Shown here piece by piece: positions 15,966 to 25,175 of a stretch of DNA of 64,000 nucleotides. Below the pieces are notes generated by a model that was not told where the DNA came from, did not search any database, and saw only the letters and a program-made list of their open reading frames with translations. The stretch spans positions 167,205 through 231,204 of the forward strand of contig NZ_RBZU01000007.1 in the NCBI RefSeq assembly GCF_003628125.1, written 5' to 3'. Made by a program: the position numbers and the translations under genes. Every line of letters begins with the position of its first letter. The stretch's first letter is position 1. Origin of the DNA: Pararobbsia silviterrae (GTDB taxonomy: Bacteria > Pseudomonadota > Gammaproteobacteria > Burkholderiales > Burkholderiaceae).

Positions 15966-17687
15966 ATGCCGTCGAAGCTGCGCCTCCCTTCGCTCGTCGT
16001 TGCCGCGCTGTTGCTACCCGGCTGTGCCGCGCTTCATCCGGATACGACCGCACGAAGCGGCGACGGCGCATCGAACGCCAACAACGCCAACGGCCTCGCC
16101 TGCGCGCAGCTCGTGGGCCTGCAGATCCCGTCGAGCGCGATCGGGCTGCCGACATCGGGCGCCGTCGTGACGACCGCTGCTCACGTCGACCCAAGCGGAG
16201 AAGGCAGCAAGGCGGTCCCCGCGCATTGCGCGGTGACCGCCTCGATCGCGCCGCACGATCCGGCGGCGCCCGCCGTCAAGCTCAAGATCGCGCTGCCCGA
16301 CGCATGGAACGCGAAGGCGGTCATGTACGGCGGCGGCGGGCTCGACGGCACGATGCCGAACGTCGTCGGCAACGTGCCCGCGGGTCCCGCGGACCGCCCT
16401 TATCCGATCGCGCGCGGCTATGCCGTCTTCGGCAGCGACTCCGGACACCAAGCGGGTCCGCTGGGATCGCAAGACGGCGCGTTCGCGAGCAACGACGAAG
16501 CGCTGATGAACTGGAATGCGGGCGATGCGCTCAAGAAGACGCGCGACGTCGCGGTCTATGTGATCCGCACGCGCTACGGCCAGGCCCCGGCTCGCGCGTA
16601 TTTCATCGGCGGATCGACGGGCGGCCGCGAAGCGCTGACGGCCATTCAACGCTGGCCGGGCGATTGGGACGGCGCGATCGCGTGGTATCCGGCGTGGGCC
16701 GGCATGGTCAGCATCCTCGGCGGCCAACGCATGAGCCGCGCGCTCGCCGCGCCCGGCGCCTATCTGACGCCCGCCAAGCGCAAGACGCTGTTCGACGCCG
16801 CCATGCAGGCATGCGACGCGCTCGACGGCGTGCGCGACGGCCTGATCAGCAACCAGGCCGAATGCAACCGGCTCTTCGATCCGGCGAGCGCGACCGTCGA
16901 CGGGCATCCGCTGCGCTGCCCCGACGGCCACGACACGGGCGATCGGTGTCTGTCCGACGCACAGATCCAGGCGGTCAAGACGATCAACGCGCCGATGCGG
17001 CTGACCTATCTCGCCAGCGGGTTGACCGAGCATCCGGGCTTCAACATCTGGGGCGCCGACACCGGTATCGGCGAAGGCGACGACGTGCTGCACAAGACCG
17101 TCCTCTGGCTGGCCCTCGGCCATGCGGCGCCGACCATGCCGATGCCGAAAAACGCGCCTTACGTGAGCGTGCTCGCCGATCAATGGTTCAAATACGCGGT
17201 GACGCGCGACCCGAACGCCGACACGCTCGCGATCGACCCCGAACGCCCGGGCCCATGGGCCGACAGGATCAGCGATCTCAGCCGCACGCTCGATGCGAAG
17301 ACCGATCTGTCCGCGTTCAAGGCACGCGGCGGCAAGCTGCTGCTCGCGCACGGTCTCAGCGACGTGCTCGTCAGCACGCGATCGACGGAGGACTACTACG
17401 GCCGACTCGTGAGCCAGATGGGACCCGAGGCCGTGCGTTCATTCGCGCGGTTCTATGAGGTGCCCGGCTACAACCACGCGGCGAGCGCCGTGTTCAACGC
17501 GTCGTGGGACTCGCTGACGGCGCTCGAACACTGGGTCGAAAACGGCGCCGCGCCGGCCGATCAGATCGTCACGGACACCGCCGGCGTGCCCGGCCGGACG
17601 CGCCCGCTCTGCGAATACCCGACGTGGCCGCGCTACAACGGCAGCGGCTCCGTCGATGCAGCGGCGTCGTTCACGTGTGTGCGCTGA
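15966..17687 (+). CDS. Tannase/feruloyl-esterase family lipoprotein without the Cys pair
   Basis: A 573-residue protein of the tannase and feruloyl esterase family (alpha/beta hydrolase). The lipobox LLPGCAAL near residue 20 predicts a lipoprotein. The serine-nucleophile elbow is GGSTGG (Ser near residue 216), the Asp lies in LSDVLV near residue 465 and the His in GYNHAAS near residue 503, giving a full Ser-Asp-His triad. Typical members carry Cys just before the Ser and just after the His (the CS-D-HC motif, a disulfide). Here both are replaced, by Gly and Ala. GGAGA precedes the ATG at 15966. Substrate is likely an ester of a phenolic or related acid, but the altered motif makes this uncertain. 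Confidence 0.85.
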   Translation: MPSKLRLPSLVVAALLLPGCAALHPDTTARSGDGASNANNANGLACAQLVGLQIPSSAIGLPTSGAVVTTAAHVDPSGEGSKAVPAHCAVTASIAPHDPAAPAVKLKIALPDAWNAKAVMYGGGGLDGTMPNVVGNVPAGPADRPYPIARGYAVFGSDSGHQAGPLGSQDGAFASNDEALMNWNAGDALKKTRDVAVYVIRTRYGQAPARAYFIGGSTGGREALTAIQRWPGDWDGAIAWYPAWAGMVSILGGQRMSRALAAPGAYLTPAKRKTLFDAAMQACDALDGVRDGLISNQAECNRLFDPASATVDGHPLRCPDGHDTGDRCLSDAQIQAVKTINAPMRLTYLASGLTEHPGFNIWGADTGIGEGDDVLHKTVLWLALGHAAPTMPMPKNAPYVSVLADQWFKYAVTRDPNADTLAIDPERPGPWADRISDLSRTLDAKTDLSAFKARGGKLLLAHGLSDVLVSTRSTEDYYGRLVSQMGPEAVRSFARFYEVPGYNHAASAVFNASWDSLTALEHWVENGAAPADQIVTDTAGVPGRTRPLCEYPTWPRYNGSGSVDAAASFTCVR

Positions 17688-17794
17688 GGGGACCTCAGAC
17701 GAGGCCTTACGCGACACCTCGGGCGGCCCGCCGGATACCTAGGCCGGCCCGCTCAGTCTTTCATGCGGCGACCCGAGGGTCTTCACACGGGACC

Positions 17795-18739
17795 TCAGGC
17801 GGCCCAGCGAATGCCCGCGCCGATCTGTTCGGCCTTCCACGCGGCGATCTGCGTGGCCGAAATGCTGACGCCGCCGCATACGACCACGACGACGTCGCGC
17901 GCGCCGTCGAGACATACGTGATGCTGATAGGCGACGGCGAGCGAGACGCCGCACGCGGGCTCGACGAGCTGGCGCGCTTCGTCCGCGTAGCGGATCGTGC
18001 CCGCGATCGCCTCGGCGTCGCTGAGCACGAGCGAGCGATAGGGGAACGCCTCGATCGCCGTGACGGGCCACGCGGCGACCTGAAGCGCGCCGAGCGATTT
18101 CGCGATCGACGTGATCCGTCCGATATCGACCGGATGCCCGGCCGCGAGCGCCGCGTGAAACGAAGCCGCGCCTTCGGTTTCGACGGCGATCACACGGCAG
18201 TCTGAGCGCCGGTAGCGTTCGAGTCCGAGCATGACGCCTGAAATCAGGCCGCCGCCGCCGACCGACGCCACGACCGCGTCGACGGTCGGCAGTTCGTCGA
18301 CGATTTCGTCGATCAGCGTGCTGTGCCCTTCCCAGATGATCGGATGATCGAAGGCCGGAATGTACTGCGCGTTCATCTCGCCGGCGCGTTCGAGCGCGAG
18401 CGCGTTCGACTGGTCCCATGCGTCGCCGAAGACGAGCACGTCCGCGCCGAGCGCGCGGATGCGCGCGCGCGTCGCCTCGGGCGTGGTCGTCGGCACGATG
18501 ACTTCGACGCCCATGCCGAGCTCACGACCCGCATACGCCGCGGCCACGCCCGCATTGCCGCCCGACGGCGCGATCAGCCGCCGCTTGCCTTCGAGATGCG
18601 CGTGCTGGCACAACGCGCCGATGCCCCTGAGCTTGTACGACCCGCACGGCTGGAGATTCTCGAGCTTGAGCCAGATGCGTTGCTCGGGACTCGACAGTTC
18701 GCGATGAAGAACGAGCGGCGTACGGCTATGTAACTTCAT
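17795..18739 (-). CDS. PLP-dependent serine/threonine dehydratase-like enzyme
   Basis: A 314-residue fold type II PLP enzyme. The Schiff-base Lys lies in GSYKLRGIGAL near residue 38, the phosphate-binding glycine loop is SVGGGGLISG near residue 170 and SGGNAGVAAAYA supplies the carboxylate-binding loop. It resembles L-serine/L-threonine dehydratases (SDS-like, ammonia-forming) and lacks a C-terminal ACT domain, so it is of the catabolic, non-isoleucine-inhibited kind. The ATG at 18739 gives MKLHSRTPLVLH; the longer frame upstream is implausible. It is divergent from glgC and convergent with the tannase-like gene. Hydroxyamino acid substrates other than Ser or Thr are possible. Confidence 0.82.
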   Translation of the reverse strand: MKLHSRTPLVLHRELSSPEQRIWLKLENLQPCGSYKLRGIGALCQHAHLEGKRRLIAPSGGNAGVAAAYAGRELGMGVEVIVPTTTPEATRARIRALGADVLVFGDAWDQSNALALERAGEMNAQYIPAFDHPIIWEGHSTLIDEIVDELPTVDAVVASVGGGGLISGVMLGLERYRRSDCRVIAVETEGAASFHAALAAGHPVDIGRITSIAKSLGALQVAAWPVTAIEAFPYRSLVLSDAEAIAGTIRYADEARQLVEPACGVSLAVAYQHHVCLDGARDVVVVVCGGVSISATQIAAWKAEQIGAGIRWAA

Positions 18740-19121
18740 GAGGACGTCCGGATCGGAAGATGAGGGCGCGAACGCGCAGGGCCGCGTGCGCGCGTCAAAG
18801 TGTAACAAGGCCCGTGTGACGATGTCGCGGCGCCCTCCCCGACGCACTCGCATCTAAGGGTTCTGCCTGAGGGCCAAGACGCAGGGATTCTCCGGATCTG
18901 CGTCGACTTTTCGCCTACATTGTTTTTTACGCACATCGTTCACGTGTGCGCGCGACGCGAGGGTCATGCGTCGTGCCACGCCTGCTGCATCGCCGCATAC
19001 GCGCCGGCCCGGCTCGACGGGAACGCGACGTGCGATGCCACGCTGTTCGCGCTTGACGCCGCATTGCACGATCGAAAGCATCACCTCGAAGGACACAACC
19101 ACGGCACAACGGGAGGTCGGC
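18740..19121. other. Intergenic region between dehydratase and glgC
   Basis: This 382-bp divergent spacer shows no credible gene. It contains a hairpin with 7-bp arms, GACGCAG (18878-18884) and CTGCGTC (18898-18904), then a T-rich stretch TTGTTTTTTACG around 18920. GGGAGG at 19111-19116 is the glgC ribosome site. No clear operator was found. Confidence 0.4.
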
Positions 19122-20420
19122 ATGGAGACGCCGGTGAATCTGAACGATCTGCAAAAATCGACACTCGCCATCGTGCTCGCCGGCGGTCGCGGCACACGGC
19201 TCGGCGCGCTGACCAACAAGCGCGTCAAACCGGCCGTGCACTTCGGCGGCAAGTACCGGATCATCGACTTCGCGTTGTCGAACTGCCTGAACTCGGGCGT
19301 GCGCCGGATCGCCGTCGTCACGCAATACAAGGCGCATTCGCTGTTGCGCCACCTTCAACGCGGCTGGGGCTTCCTGCGCGGCGAGTTCAACGAGTTCATC
19401 GACATGTGGCCCGCCCAGCAGCGCATCGACGAGAGCTGGTATCGCGGCACGGCCGACGCGGTCTATCAGAACATCGACATCATCCGCTCGATCCGCCCGC
19501 GCTTCGTGATCGTGCTCGCGGGCGACCACGTCTACAAGATGGACTACACGAAGATGCTCGCCGATCACGTGCAAAGCGGCGCCGATTGCACGGTCGGATG
19601 CATCGAGGTCCCGCGCATGGACGCCGTAGCCTTCGGCGTCATGCATGTCGACGAGACGCGCCGCGTCACGGGTTTCGTCGAAAAGCCCAAGGATCCGCCC
19701 GCGATGCCTGGCCGCCCCGACGTCGCGCTCGCGAGCATGGGCATCTACGTGTTCAGCGCCGATTATCTGTACCAGCTGCTCGAGGACAACATCGAGAAAT
19801 CGGGCACCGAACACGACTTCGGCAAAGACATCGTGCCGCACGTCGTCTCGACGGGCGTCGCGATCGCGCACCCGTTCAGCATGTCGTGCGTGACCTCGGA
19901 CAACGAAGCGCCCGCCTACTGGCGCGACGTGGGCACCATCGACGCGTACTGGGCCGCGAATCTCGACCTCGCCTCGACGATTCCCGCGCTCGATCTCTAC
20001 GACGGCCGCTGGCCGATCTGGACGCATCAGGAACAGTTGCCGCCGGCCAAGTTCGTGCGCGATCTCAACGGCCTGCAGGGCACGGGCACGAACCTGCTCG
20101 CGTGCGGCGGATGCGTCGTGTCCGGCTCGCAGATCTCGCGCTCGGTGCTGTCGTCGGCGGTCCGCGTGCATTCGTTCTGTAACATCAATGAGGCAGTATT
20201 GCTTCCGCAGGTCACTGTCGAAAGGAGCTGCCGCTTGCGTAAAGTCGTCATCGACCGGGGATGCACGATCCCCGAAGGCACCGTCATCGGAGAAGACCCC
20301 GAACTCGACGCGTCGCGTTTCTTCCGGACCTCGAGCGGCGTCGTGCTCGTCACGCGCGACGCCGTCGATGCGATGGTCGCGGGCCGGCGCTTTCACGGCA
20401 ACGAGGAGGACGACGCGTGA
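19122..20420 (+). CDS. glgC: Glucose-1-phosphate adenylyltransferase
   Basis: A 432-residue ADP-glucose pyrophosphorylase that makes ADP-glucose from ATP and glucose-1-phosphate, the first committed step of glycogen synthesis. The catalytic signature [32 protein letters not shown] begins near residue 18; FVEKPK and the glucose-1-phosphate site are also present. A C-terminal left-handed beta-helix domain follows ([14 protein letters not shown]). GGAGG precedes the ATG. Its stop overlaps the GTG start of glgA by four bases, so the two are coupled. No branching enzyme or phosphorylase gene is nearby. Confidence 0.95.
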   Translation: METPVNLNDLQKSTLAIVLAGGRGTRLGALTNKRVKPAVHFGGKYRIIDFALSNCLNSGVRRIAVVTQYKAHSLLRHLQRGWGFLRGEFNEFIDMWPAQQRIDESWYRGTADAVYQNIDIIRSIRPRFVIVLAGDHVYKMDYTKMLADHVQSGADCTVGCIEVPRMDAVAFGVMHVDETRRVTGFVEKPKDPPAMPGRPDVALASMGIYVFSADYLYQLLEDNIEKSGTEHDFGKDIVPHVVSTGVAIAHPFSMSCVTSDNEAPAYWRDVGTIDAYWAANLDLASTIPALDLYDGRWPIWTHQEQLPPAKFVRDLNGLQGTGTNLLACGGCVVSGSQISRSVLSSAVRVHSFCNINEAVLLPQVTVERSCRLRKVVIDRGCTIPEGTVIGEDPELDASRFFRTSSGVVLVTRDAVDAMVAGRRFHGNEEDDA

Positions 20421-21886
20421 CGATCCGCGTGCTTCACGTCGCGGCCGAACTCTATCCTCTGCTCAAGACCGGCGGGCTCGCCGACGTCGTCGGCGCGCTG
20501 CCGCCCGTGCTCGCGCCGCTCGGGGCCGACGCACGCGTGATCATGCCGGGCTTTCCGGCCGTGCTCGCGGGACTCGAGGATCTCCGGCCGGTCGCCCATA
20601 CGGGTCCCCGCTTCGGCCTGCAAGACATCGCGCTCGAATTCGGGCGTCTGCGCACGAACGGCACGGGTCTTTACGTGATTCGCGCCGATGCGTTCTACGG
20701 TCGTCCGGGCAGTCCGTATCTCGATGCGGCCCATCATCCGTATGCCGACAACAACCGCCGCTTCGCGCTGCTCGGCTGGGCCGCGTCGCTGATCGCGCAG
20801 GGCGCCGATCCGGACTGGACGCCCGCGCTCGTCCATGCGCACGACTGGCACGCGGGCCTGGCCGCGCCGTATATCCGGGCCGCCGAGGCCGCGCAGCGCC
20901 GCCGGATCGCCGCGACGGTCATGACCGTGCACAACCTCGCCTATCAAGGGCTGTTCCCCGCGTCGACGTTCGGCGAACTCGGCCTGCCCGCGCCGTACTA
21001 CCAGATGCAGGGCATGGAATTCTGGGGTCAGGTCTCTTACCTGAAGGCGGGGCTGTTCTACTCGGACAAGATCACGACCGTGAGTCCGACCTACGCGAAC
21101 GAGATTCAAACGCTCGCGCAAGGCGCGGGACTCGACGGACTCCTGCGCGAACGCGCGCACGACGTGCTCGGCATCCTCAACGGCGTTGACTACGCGGTCT
21201 GGCATCCGTCGACCGATCCGTCGATCGCGGCGCCGTACTGGGCCGAGGACATGGACGGCAAAGCCGCCTGCAAGCGTGCCTTGCAACAGCGCTTCGGCAT
21301 CGCCGCGAAGCCCGACGCGCCGATCTTCGGCGTCGTAAGCCGTCTGACCGAGCAGAAAGGCCTCGACCTGCTGCTCGCCGCGTTGTCCGAGATTGTCGAA
21401 CGCGGCGGCCAGCTCGTCGTGCTCGGCACCGGGGAACCGCGGCTCGAAGCGGGCCTCAAGCAGGCCGCGCTCGCGCATCCCGAGTCGGTCGCGATCGAGC
21501 TCGGCTTCGACGAGGCGCTCGCGCACGTGATCGTCGCGGGCAGCGACGTCGTCTGCGTGCCGTCGCGTTTCGAACCGTGCGGTCTCACGCAGCTCTATGG
21601 CCTCGCGTACGGCGCATTGCCGCTCGTACACGGCGTCGGCGGTCTTGCCGACACGGTCGTCGACGCTTCGCTCGAAAACCTCGCGGACGGCATCGCAACC
21701 GGCTTCGTGTTCGAGAAGTTCGACCTCGCGTCGCTCACGCGCGCGGTCAAGCGGGTCTTCGCCTTGCACGCGCGTCCCGACGAGTGGAACGCGACGCGCC
21801 GGCACGGCATGAAGTCGAACTTCGGCTGGGAAGCGTCGGCGCTCCGGTACGTCGATCTGTACCAACGGCTCGTGCCGGACGCGTGA
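20417..21886 (+). CDS. glgA: Glycogen synthase (ADP-glucose)
   Basis: A 489-residue GT5 glycosyltransferase that extends alpha-1,4-glucan from ADP-glucose. The ADP-glucose-binding motif [13 protein letters not shown] lies at about residues 15-27 and the C-terminal Rossmann half carries [29 protein letters not shown], typical of the family, is near residue 140. The start is the GTG at 20417 in GTGA, overlapping the glgC stop, with AGGAGG upstream. It ends the glgCA unit and is convergent with the LysR gene. Confidence 0.95.
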   Translation: MTIRVLHVAAELYPLLKTGGLADVVGALPPVLAPLGADARVIMPGFPAVLAGLEDLRPVAHTGPRFGLQDIALEFGRLRTNGTGLYVIRADAFYGRPGSPYLDAAHHPYADNNRRFALLGWAASLIAQGADPDWTPALVHAHDWHAGLAAPYIRAAEAAQRRRIAATVMTVHNLAYQGLFPASTFGELGLPAPYYQMQGMEFWGQVSYLKAGLFYSDKITTVSPTYANEIQTLAQGAGLDGLLRERAHDVLGILNGVDYAVWHPSTDPSIAAPYWAEDMDGKAACKRALQQRFGIAAKPDAPIFGVVSRLTEQKGLDLLLAALSEIVERGGQLVVLGTGEPRLEAGLKQAALAHPESVAIELGFDEALAHVIVAGSDVVCVPSRFEPCGLTQLYGLAYGALPLVHGVGGLADTVVDASLENLADGIATGFVFEKFDLASLTRAVKRVFALHARPDEWNATRRHGMKSNFGWEASALRYVDLYQRLVPDA

Positions 21887-21972
21887 CGGGTCGTGTACGG
21901 GTTGCGTGCGGGTTGCGTGACAGTCCATGATCGACCGCCGGTTCGCGCCCCATCGCGCGGACGGACCCCGTC

Positions 21973-22902
21973 TCAATCCGCGTGCATCTGCGCGATCGCG
22001 GCGCCGACGCATTCGGCGAATGCACGGACCTTCGCCGAATCGCGCCGCTCCTGCGGACTCACGAGATGGATCGGAAACGACGCGGTCTGCCAGTCGGGGA
22101 GCAGTTGGACAACCTCGCCGTTGCGGAGTTCTTCGTCGAACAGCCAGGTCGGCGAATAGCCGATGCCGATACCCGACAAGACCGACGCGCGGATGACTTC
22201 GCTGCTGTTCGTCTGCAGGTTGCCGTCGACGCGTACCGCGCGCTGCGTGCCGACGGGCTCCTTGGCGCCCACGCCCGCCGTGAATGTCCAGACATTGCGC
22301 GACGCGATCTCCGTGTAGACGATGCAGTTGTGCTGCGCGAGATCCTCGGGTGTCTTGAGCCGCCGCGTCGCGGCCGGCTGCGACGGCAGATAGCGCCGAT
22401 GCGCGAGCAGCATCCGGTGCGTCGTGCCGACGCGGCGCGCGATGAGCCCGCTGTCGGACAACTCGCCGATCCGTACCGCCACGTCGATCCCCTGCTCGAC
22501 GAGATCGACGAAGCCGTCATGCAGGCGCAAATCGAGCTTGACCGCCGGATGGTCGCGCAAGAACGTCTGCACGATCGGCATGAGCTTGAGCCGCCCGAAC
22601 GCGACGGACGCCGCCACGCGGAGCCAGCCCGTCAGTTGCTGCTCGCCTTTGCGCAGCACGCCCTCGGCCTCGTCGATCTCGGCCACGAGCCGCCGCACCT
22701 GTTCGAAATACCGCGCCCCCTCCTCGGTCAACGCGAGTGAACGCGTCGTACGCGTGAGCAGCTTCGCCTGAAGTTCGCGTTCGAGCCCCGCCACCTGCTT
22801 GCTGATCGCGCTCTGCGTCGTGTTGGTCTCGTGCGCGACCGCCGAAAAGCTCCCCGCTTCGACGACCCGCACAAAGGTCTTCATGGCCTGGAGTTTGTCC
22901 AT
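21973..22902 (-). CDS. LysR family transcriptional regulator (SDR-linked)
   Basis: A 309-residue LysR-type regulator. The winged helix-turn-helix spans about residues 1-60 (MKTFVRVVEAGSFSAVAHETNTTQSAISKQVAGLERELQ), and an effector-binding periplasmic-protein-like domain follows from about 90. It belongs to the common subgroup whose C-terminal half shows SGIGIGYSPTWLF. It is divergent from the SDR gene at 23050 across a 147-bp spacer with a symmetric site at 22935-22953, so it probably controls that gene. The inducer is unknown. Confidence 0.88.
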   Translation of the reverse strand: MDKLQAMKTFVRVVEAGSFSAVAHETNTTQSAISKQVAGLERELQAKLLTRTTRSLALTEEGARYFEQVRRLVAEIDEAEGVLRKGEQQLTGWLRVAASVAFGRLKLMPIVQTFLRDHPAVKLDLRLHDGFVDLVEQGIDVAVRIGELSDSGLIARRVGTTHRMLLAHRRYLPSQPAATRRLKTPEDLAQHNCIVYTEIASRNVWTFTAGVGAKEPVGTQRAVRVDGNLQTNSSEVIRASVLSGIGIGYSPTWLFDEELRNGEVVQLLPDWQTASFPIHLVSPQERRDSAKVRAFAECVGAAIAQMHAD

Positions 22903-22934
22903 ATCCGCCGCTTTTATTCCTTGATGGAATGGAT

Positions 22935-22953
22935 GATAGGCCGACGCCCTATC
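22935..22953. promoter_or_regulatory. Dyad site between LysR and SDR genes
   Basis: GATAGG and CCTATC form a perfect inverted repeat separated by seven bases, 33 bases from the LysR start. LysR proteins bind such interrupted dyads in the spacer to their divergent target, so this is the likely recognition site. Confidence 0.6.
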
Positions 22954-23049
22954 TAGTTCAACCGATTGGAATCATTCAAAGTTCACTCAACGCAACGCCA
23001 GACGCGTTTCCCTCAACGAGATGCCTTTCCGAAGATCCAGGAGATTCAG

Positions 23050-23829
23050 ATGAACACGATTCGCACGAACGAGACGCCCATCGCCCAGCCCGTCGTTCTG
23101 ATCACCGGCGCATTGACCGGCATCGGTCGCGCCACCGCCCTCGCGTTCGCCGACGAAGGCCACCGCATCGTCGTCAGCGGTCGTCATGACGACAAGGGGC
23201 AGGCGCTTGCCGCCGAATTGCGCGCACGCGGCGTCGAGGCCGAATTCGTTCGTGCCGACGTACGCCACGAGGACGACGTGCGCCGCCTCGTCGAACAGAC
23301 GCTTGCGCGCTTCGGCCGGCTCGACGTCGCAGTCAACAACGCGGGCACCGAAGGCGAACTCGGTCCGATCACCGATCAGGCCGCGGCGAACTACGAAGCG
23401 ACGTTCTCGGTCAACGTGCTCGGCACGCTGCTGTCGATCAAACATGAAATGCGTGCGATGCAGGCGCAAGGCGCGGGGTCGATCATCAATCTATCGTCGA
23501 TCGCGGGTCAGGTCGGCATCGCGGGCGCATCGGTCTACGCCGCGAGCAAGCATGCGGTCGAAGGCCTGACGAAGAGCGCCGCGCTCGAAGGCGCGCCGCT
23601 CGGCGTGCGGGTCAACGCGGTGTCGCCGGGTCCTGTCGATACGTCGATGCTCGACCGTTTCACGGGCGGCAGCGATGACGTGCGCAACGGTTTTCTGGCG
23701 ACGGTGCCCGCCAAGCGCGCGGCCGCGCCCGAGGAGATCGCGCAGACGATCGTGTTTCTCGCGAGCGACAAGGCGCACTACCTGACGGGTCAACGCATCG
23801 CGGTCGACGGGGCCTATACGGCTCAGTAA
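23050..23829 (+). CDS. Short-chain dehydrogenase/reductase
   Basis: A 259-residue classical SDR. The NAD(P)-binding TGALTGIGRA motif (variant of TGxxxGIG) is near residue 20, NNAG near residue 97, and the catalytic Ser-Tyr-Lys set is formed by NLSSIAG and YAASK near residues 147-164. The C-terminus VFLASDKAHYLTGQRIAVDGAY is standard. An AGGAG site precedes the ATG at 23050. It is divergent from a LysR gene that likely regulates it. The substrate, an alcohol or ketone, is unknown. Confidence 0.9.
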   Translation: MNTIRTNETPIAQPVVLITGALTGIGRATALAFADEGHRIVVSGRHDDKGQALAAELRARGVEAEFVRADVRHEDDVRRLVEQTLARFGRLDVAVNNAGTEGELGPITDQAAANYEATFSVNVLGTLLSIKHEMRAMQAQGAGSIINLSSIAGQVGIAGASVYAASKHAVEGLTKSAALEGAPLGVRVNAVSPGPVDTSMLDRFTGGSDDVRNGFLATVPAKRAAAPEEIAQTIVFLASDKAHYLTGQRIAVDGAYTAQ

Positions 23830-24294
23830 GCAGTCGGGTCGGCGCCCTGGTAGGCGGCCCCGTCGACGGCGACGCGGTGAGCGGTGAGCGGCCGGATGAG
23901 CGGCCGCTCAATCGCCACCGGCCGGCGGCTCGATGGCGGCGCGAGACGCGGTCCGGCGAGCTGTCGAGCGCGCGCGCCGTGAGGCCGGCATGCCTTGCGA
24001 TCATGCGCGCGCGGTCAGCCTCGGCCGGGCCACCCTCGGGGCAGATCGCTTCACACGCTAAGCGAACACGGCATGTCATGGCGTTTTGACACGCCGCCGC
24101 GCGCGAGACGGCGTATTTTCGTGAAGCGATCGCATGACGGCGCGGGCGCTCGGCGCACGCCCCCATCACGCCTTCGTTGCACCGTGCCTGTTTCGCTCGA
24201 TCTACGCCCCGCGTCCGGTGCGCACGATCTCCGGCGATCCCGCACGATCTGTATCGACGACCGACACGCCGTCCACGCCCCGCGGAGCGCCCTC
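23830..24294. other. Intergenic region without a supported gene
   Basis: This 465-bp stretch separates the SDR and the periplasmic protein. It begins with repeated gcggtgagcgg text and a self-complementary block, GAGCGGCC/GGCCGCTC, around 23886-23910 that may end SDR transcription. Open frames here have no domain pattern or ribosome site. Confidence 0.4.
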
Positions 24295-24906
24295 ATGAAC
24301 CCGACTGATCGCCGCAGCCCCCGAGTCCATACCTTCGTCGCGGTCGCGAGCGTCGCCCTGGCCTGCGCCGTCTCCGCGCCGGCCCACGCCGACGATGCGC
24401 CGCCGCCCGATACGGCCCACGCGGTCCAGAGCGGCGTGGTGGCGCATGTCGTCACGAAAATCGTCGGAATCGACGCCGATTCGAACAGCGTGCTGATCCG
24501 GGGACCGCGCGGCAACGAGATCGCCGTCGACGTCGATCCGAACGTCGGAAACGTGGCCGATCTGAAGATCGGCGACACCGTCACGATCGACTATCAGAAC
24601 GCGTTGCTCGTCCATGCGGACAAGGTCGCCTCGAACGGCATCCGGCAAAAGATCGAAACGGATGCGACGACCCCCGTCTCTGGCGGCGAGTCGACGTCGG
24701 TCCGCTCGGTCGAAGTCGTCGCGACAGTCGAGAAGATCGACCGCAAGCAACGGCTCGTGACCTTGCGCGGCCCCGAGCGCACGGTCGTCGTGCAAGCCCT
24801 GCCCGACGTGCCGCTCGATGCGTTCAAGGTCGGCGACAGCATTCGCGCGAATTTCAAGTCGGCGACGGCCGTCAAGATCACGCGCGACGGCGCCGCAATC
24901 CAGTAA
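24295..24906 (+). CDS. Periplasmic protein with two OB-like repeats
   Basis: A 203-residue exported protein of unknown function. A signal peptide is clear (VAVASVALACAVSAPAHA-DDA, cleavage near residue 33). Two internal repeats of about 60 residues follow: KIVGIDADSNSVLIRGPRG...LKIGDTVTIDYQNALLVHADKV and KIDRKQRLVTLRGPERTVV...FKVGDSIRANFKSATAVKI. Each has the strand pattern valine-rich, RGPxG/E, VGD-x-I/V that resembles DUF5666-like or small OB-fold modules. I cannot name a ligand. The GGAGCG site before the ATG is weak, and the start is chosen for the signal peptide. Confidence 0.75.
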   Translation: MNPTDRRSPRVHTFVAVASVALACAVSAPAHADDAPPPDTAHAVQSGVVAHVVTKIVGIDADSNSVLIRGPRGNEIAVDVDPNVGNVADLKIGDTVTIDYQNALLVHADKVASNGIRQKIETDATTPVSGGESTSVRSVEVVATVEKIDRKQRLVTLRGPERTVVVQALPDVPLDAFKVGDSIRANFKSATAVKITRDGAAIQ

Positions 24907-25175
24907 CGCACGTCGTTCGGTCGGAATCCGAACCGATCGCGACCCGCGATCGGCCCAAACGCGCGCGAAGCGCGACGAGGCCGCACGCGCGCACACGCAC
25001 GCCCATCAGGGTGAATGCCGATTCAAGAATCGCCCTCGCGAGCCGTTAAGCATGGGACTTGAACGTTCGGTCAATTTCCGGGCTCCGAGAACGGCCTGCC
25101 GTCCGGTCCGTCGAACAACGTTTCACTGCGATATCCCATGCACCTTGCGTATTCGGCCGGAGGCGGCGCCGCGCG

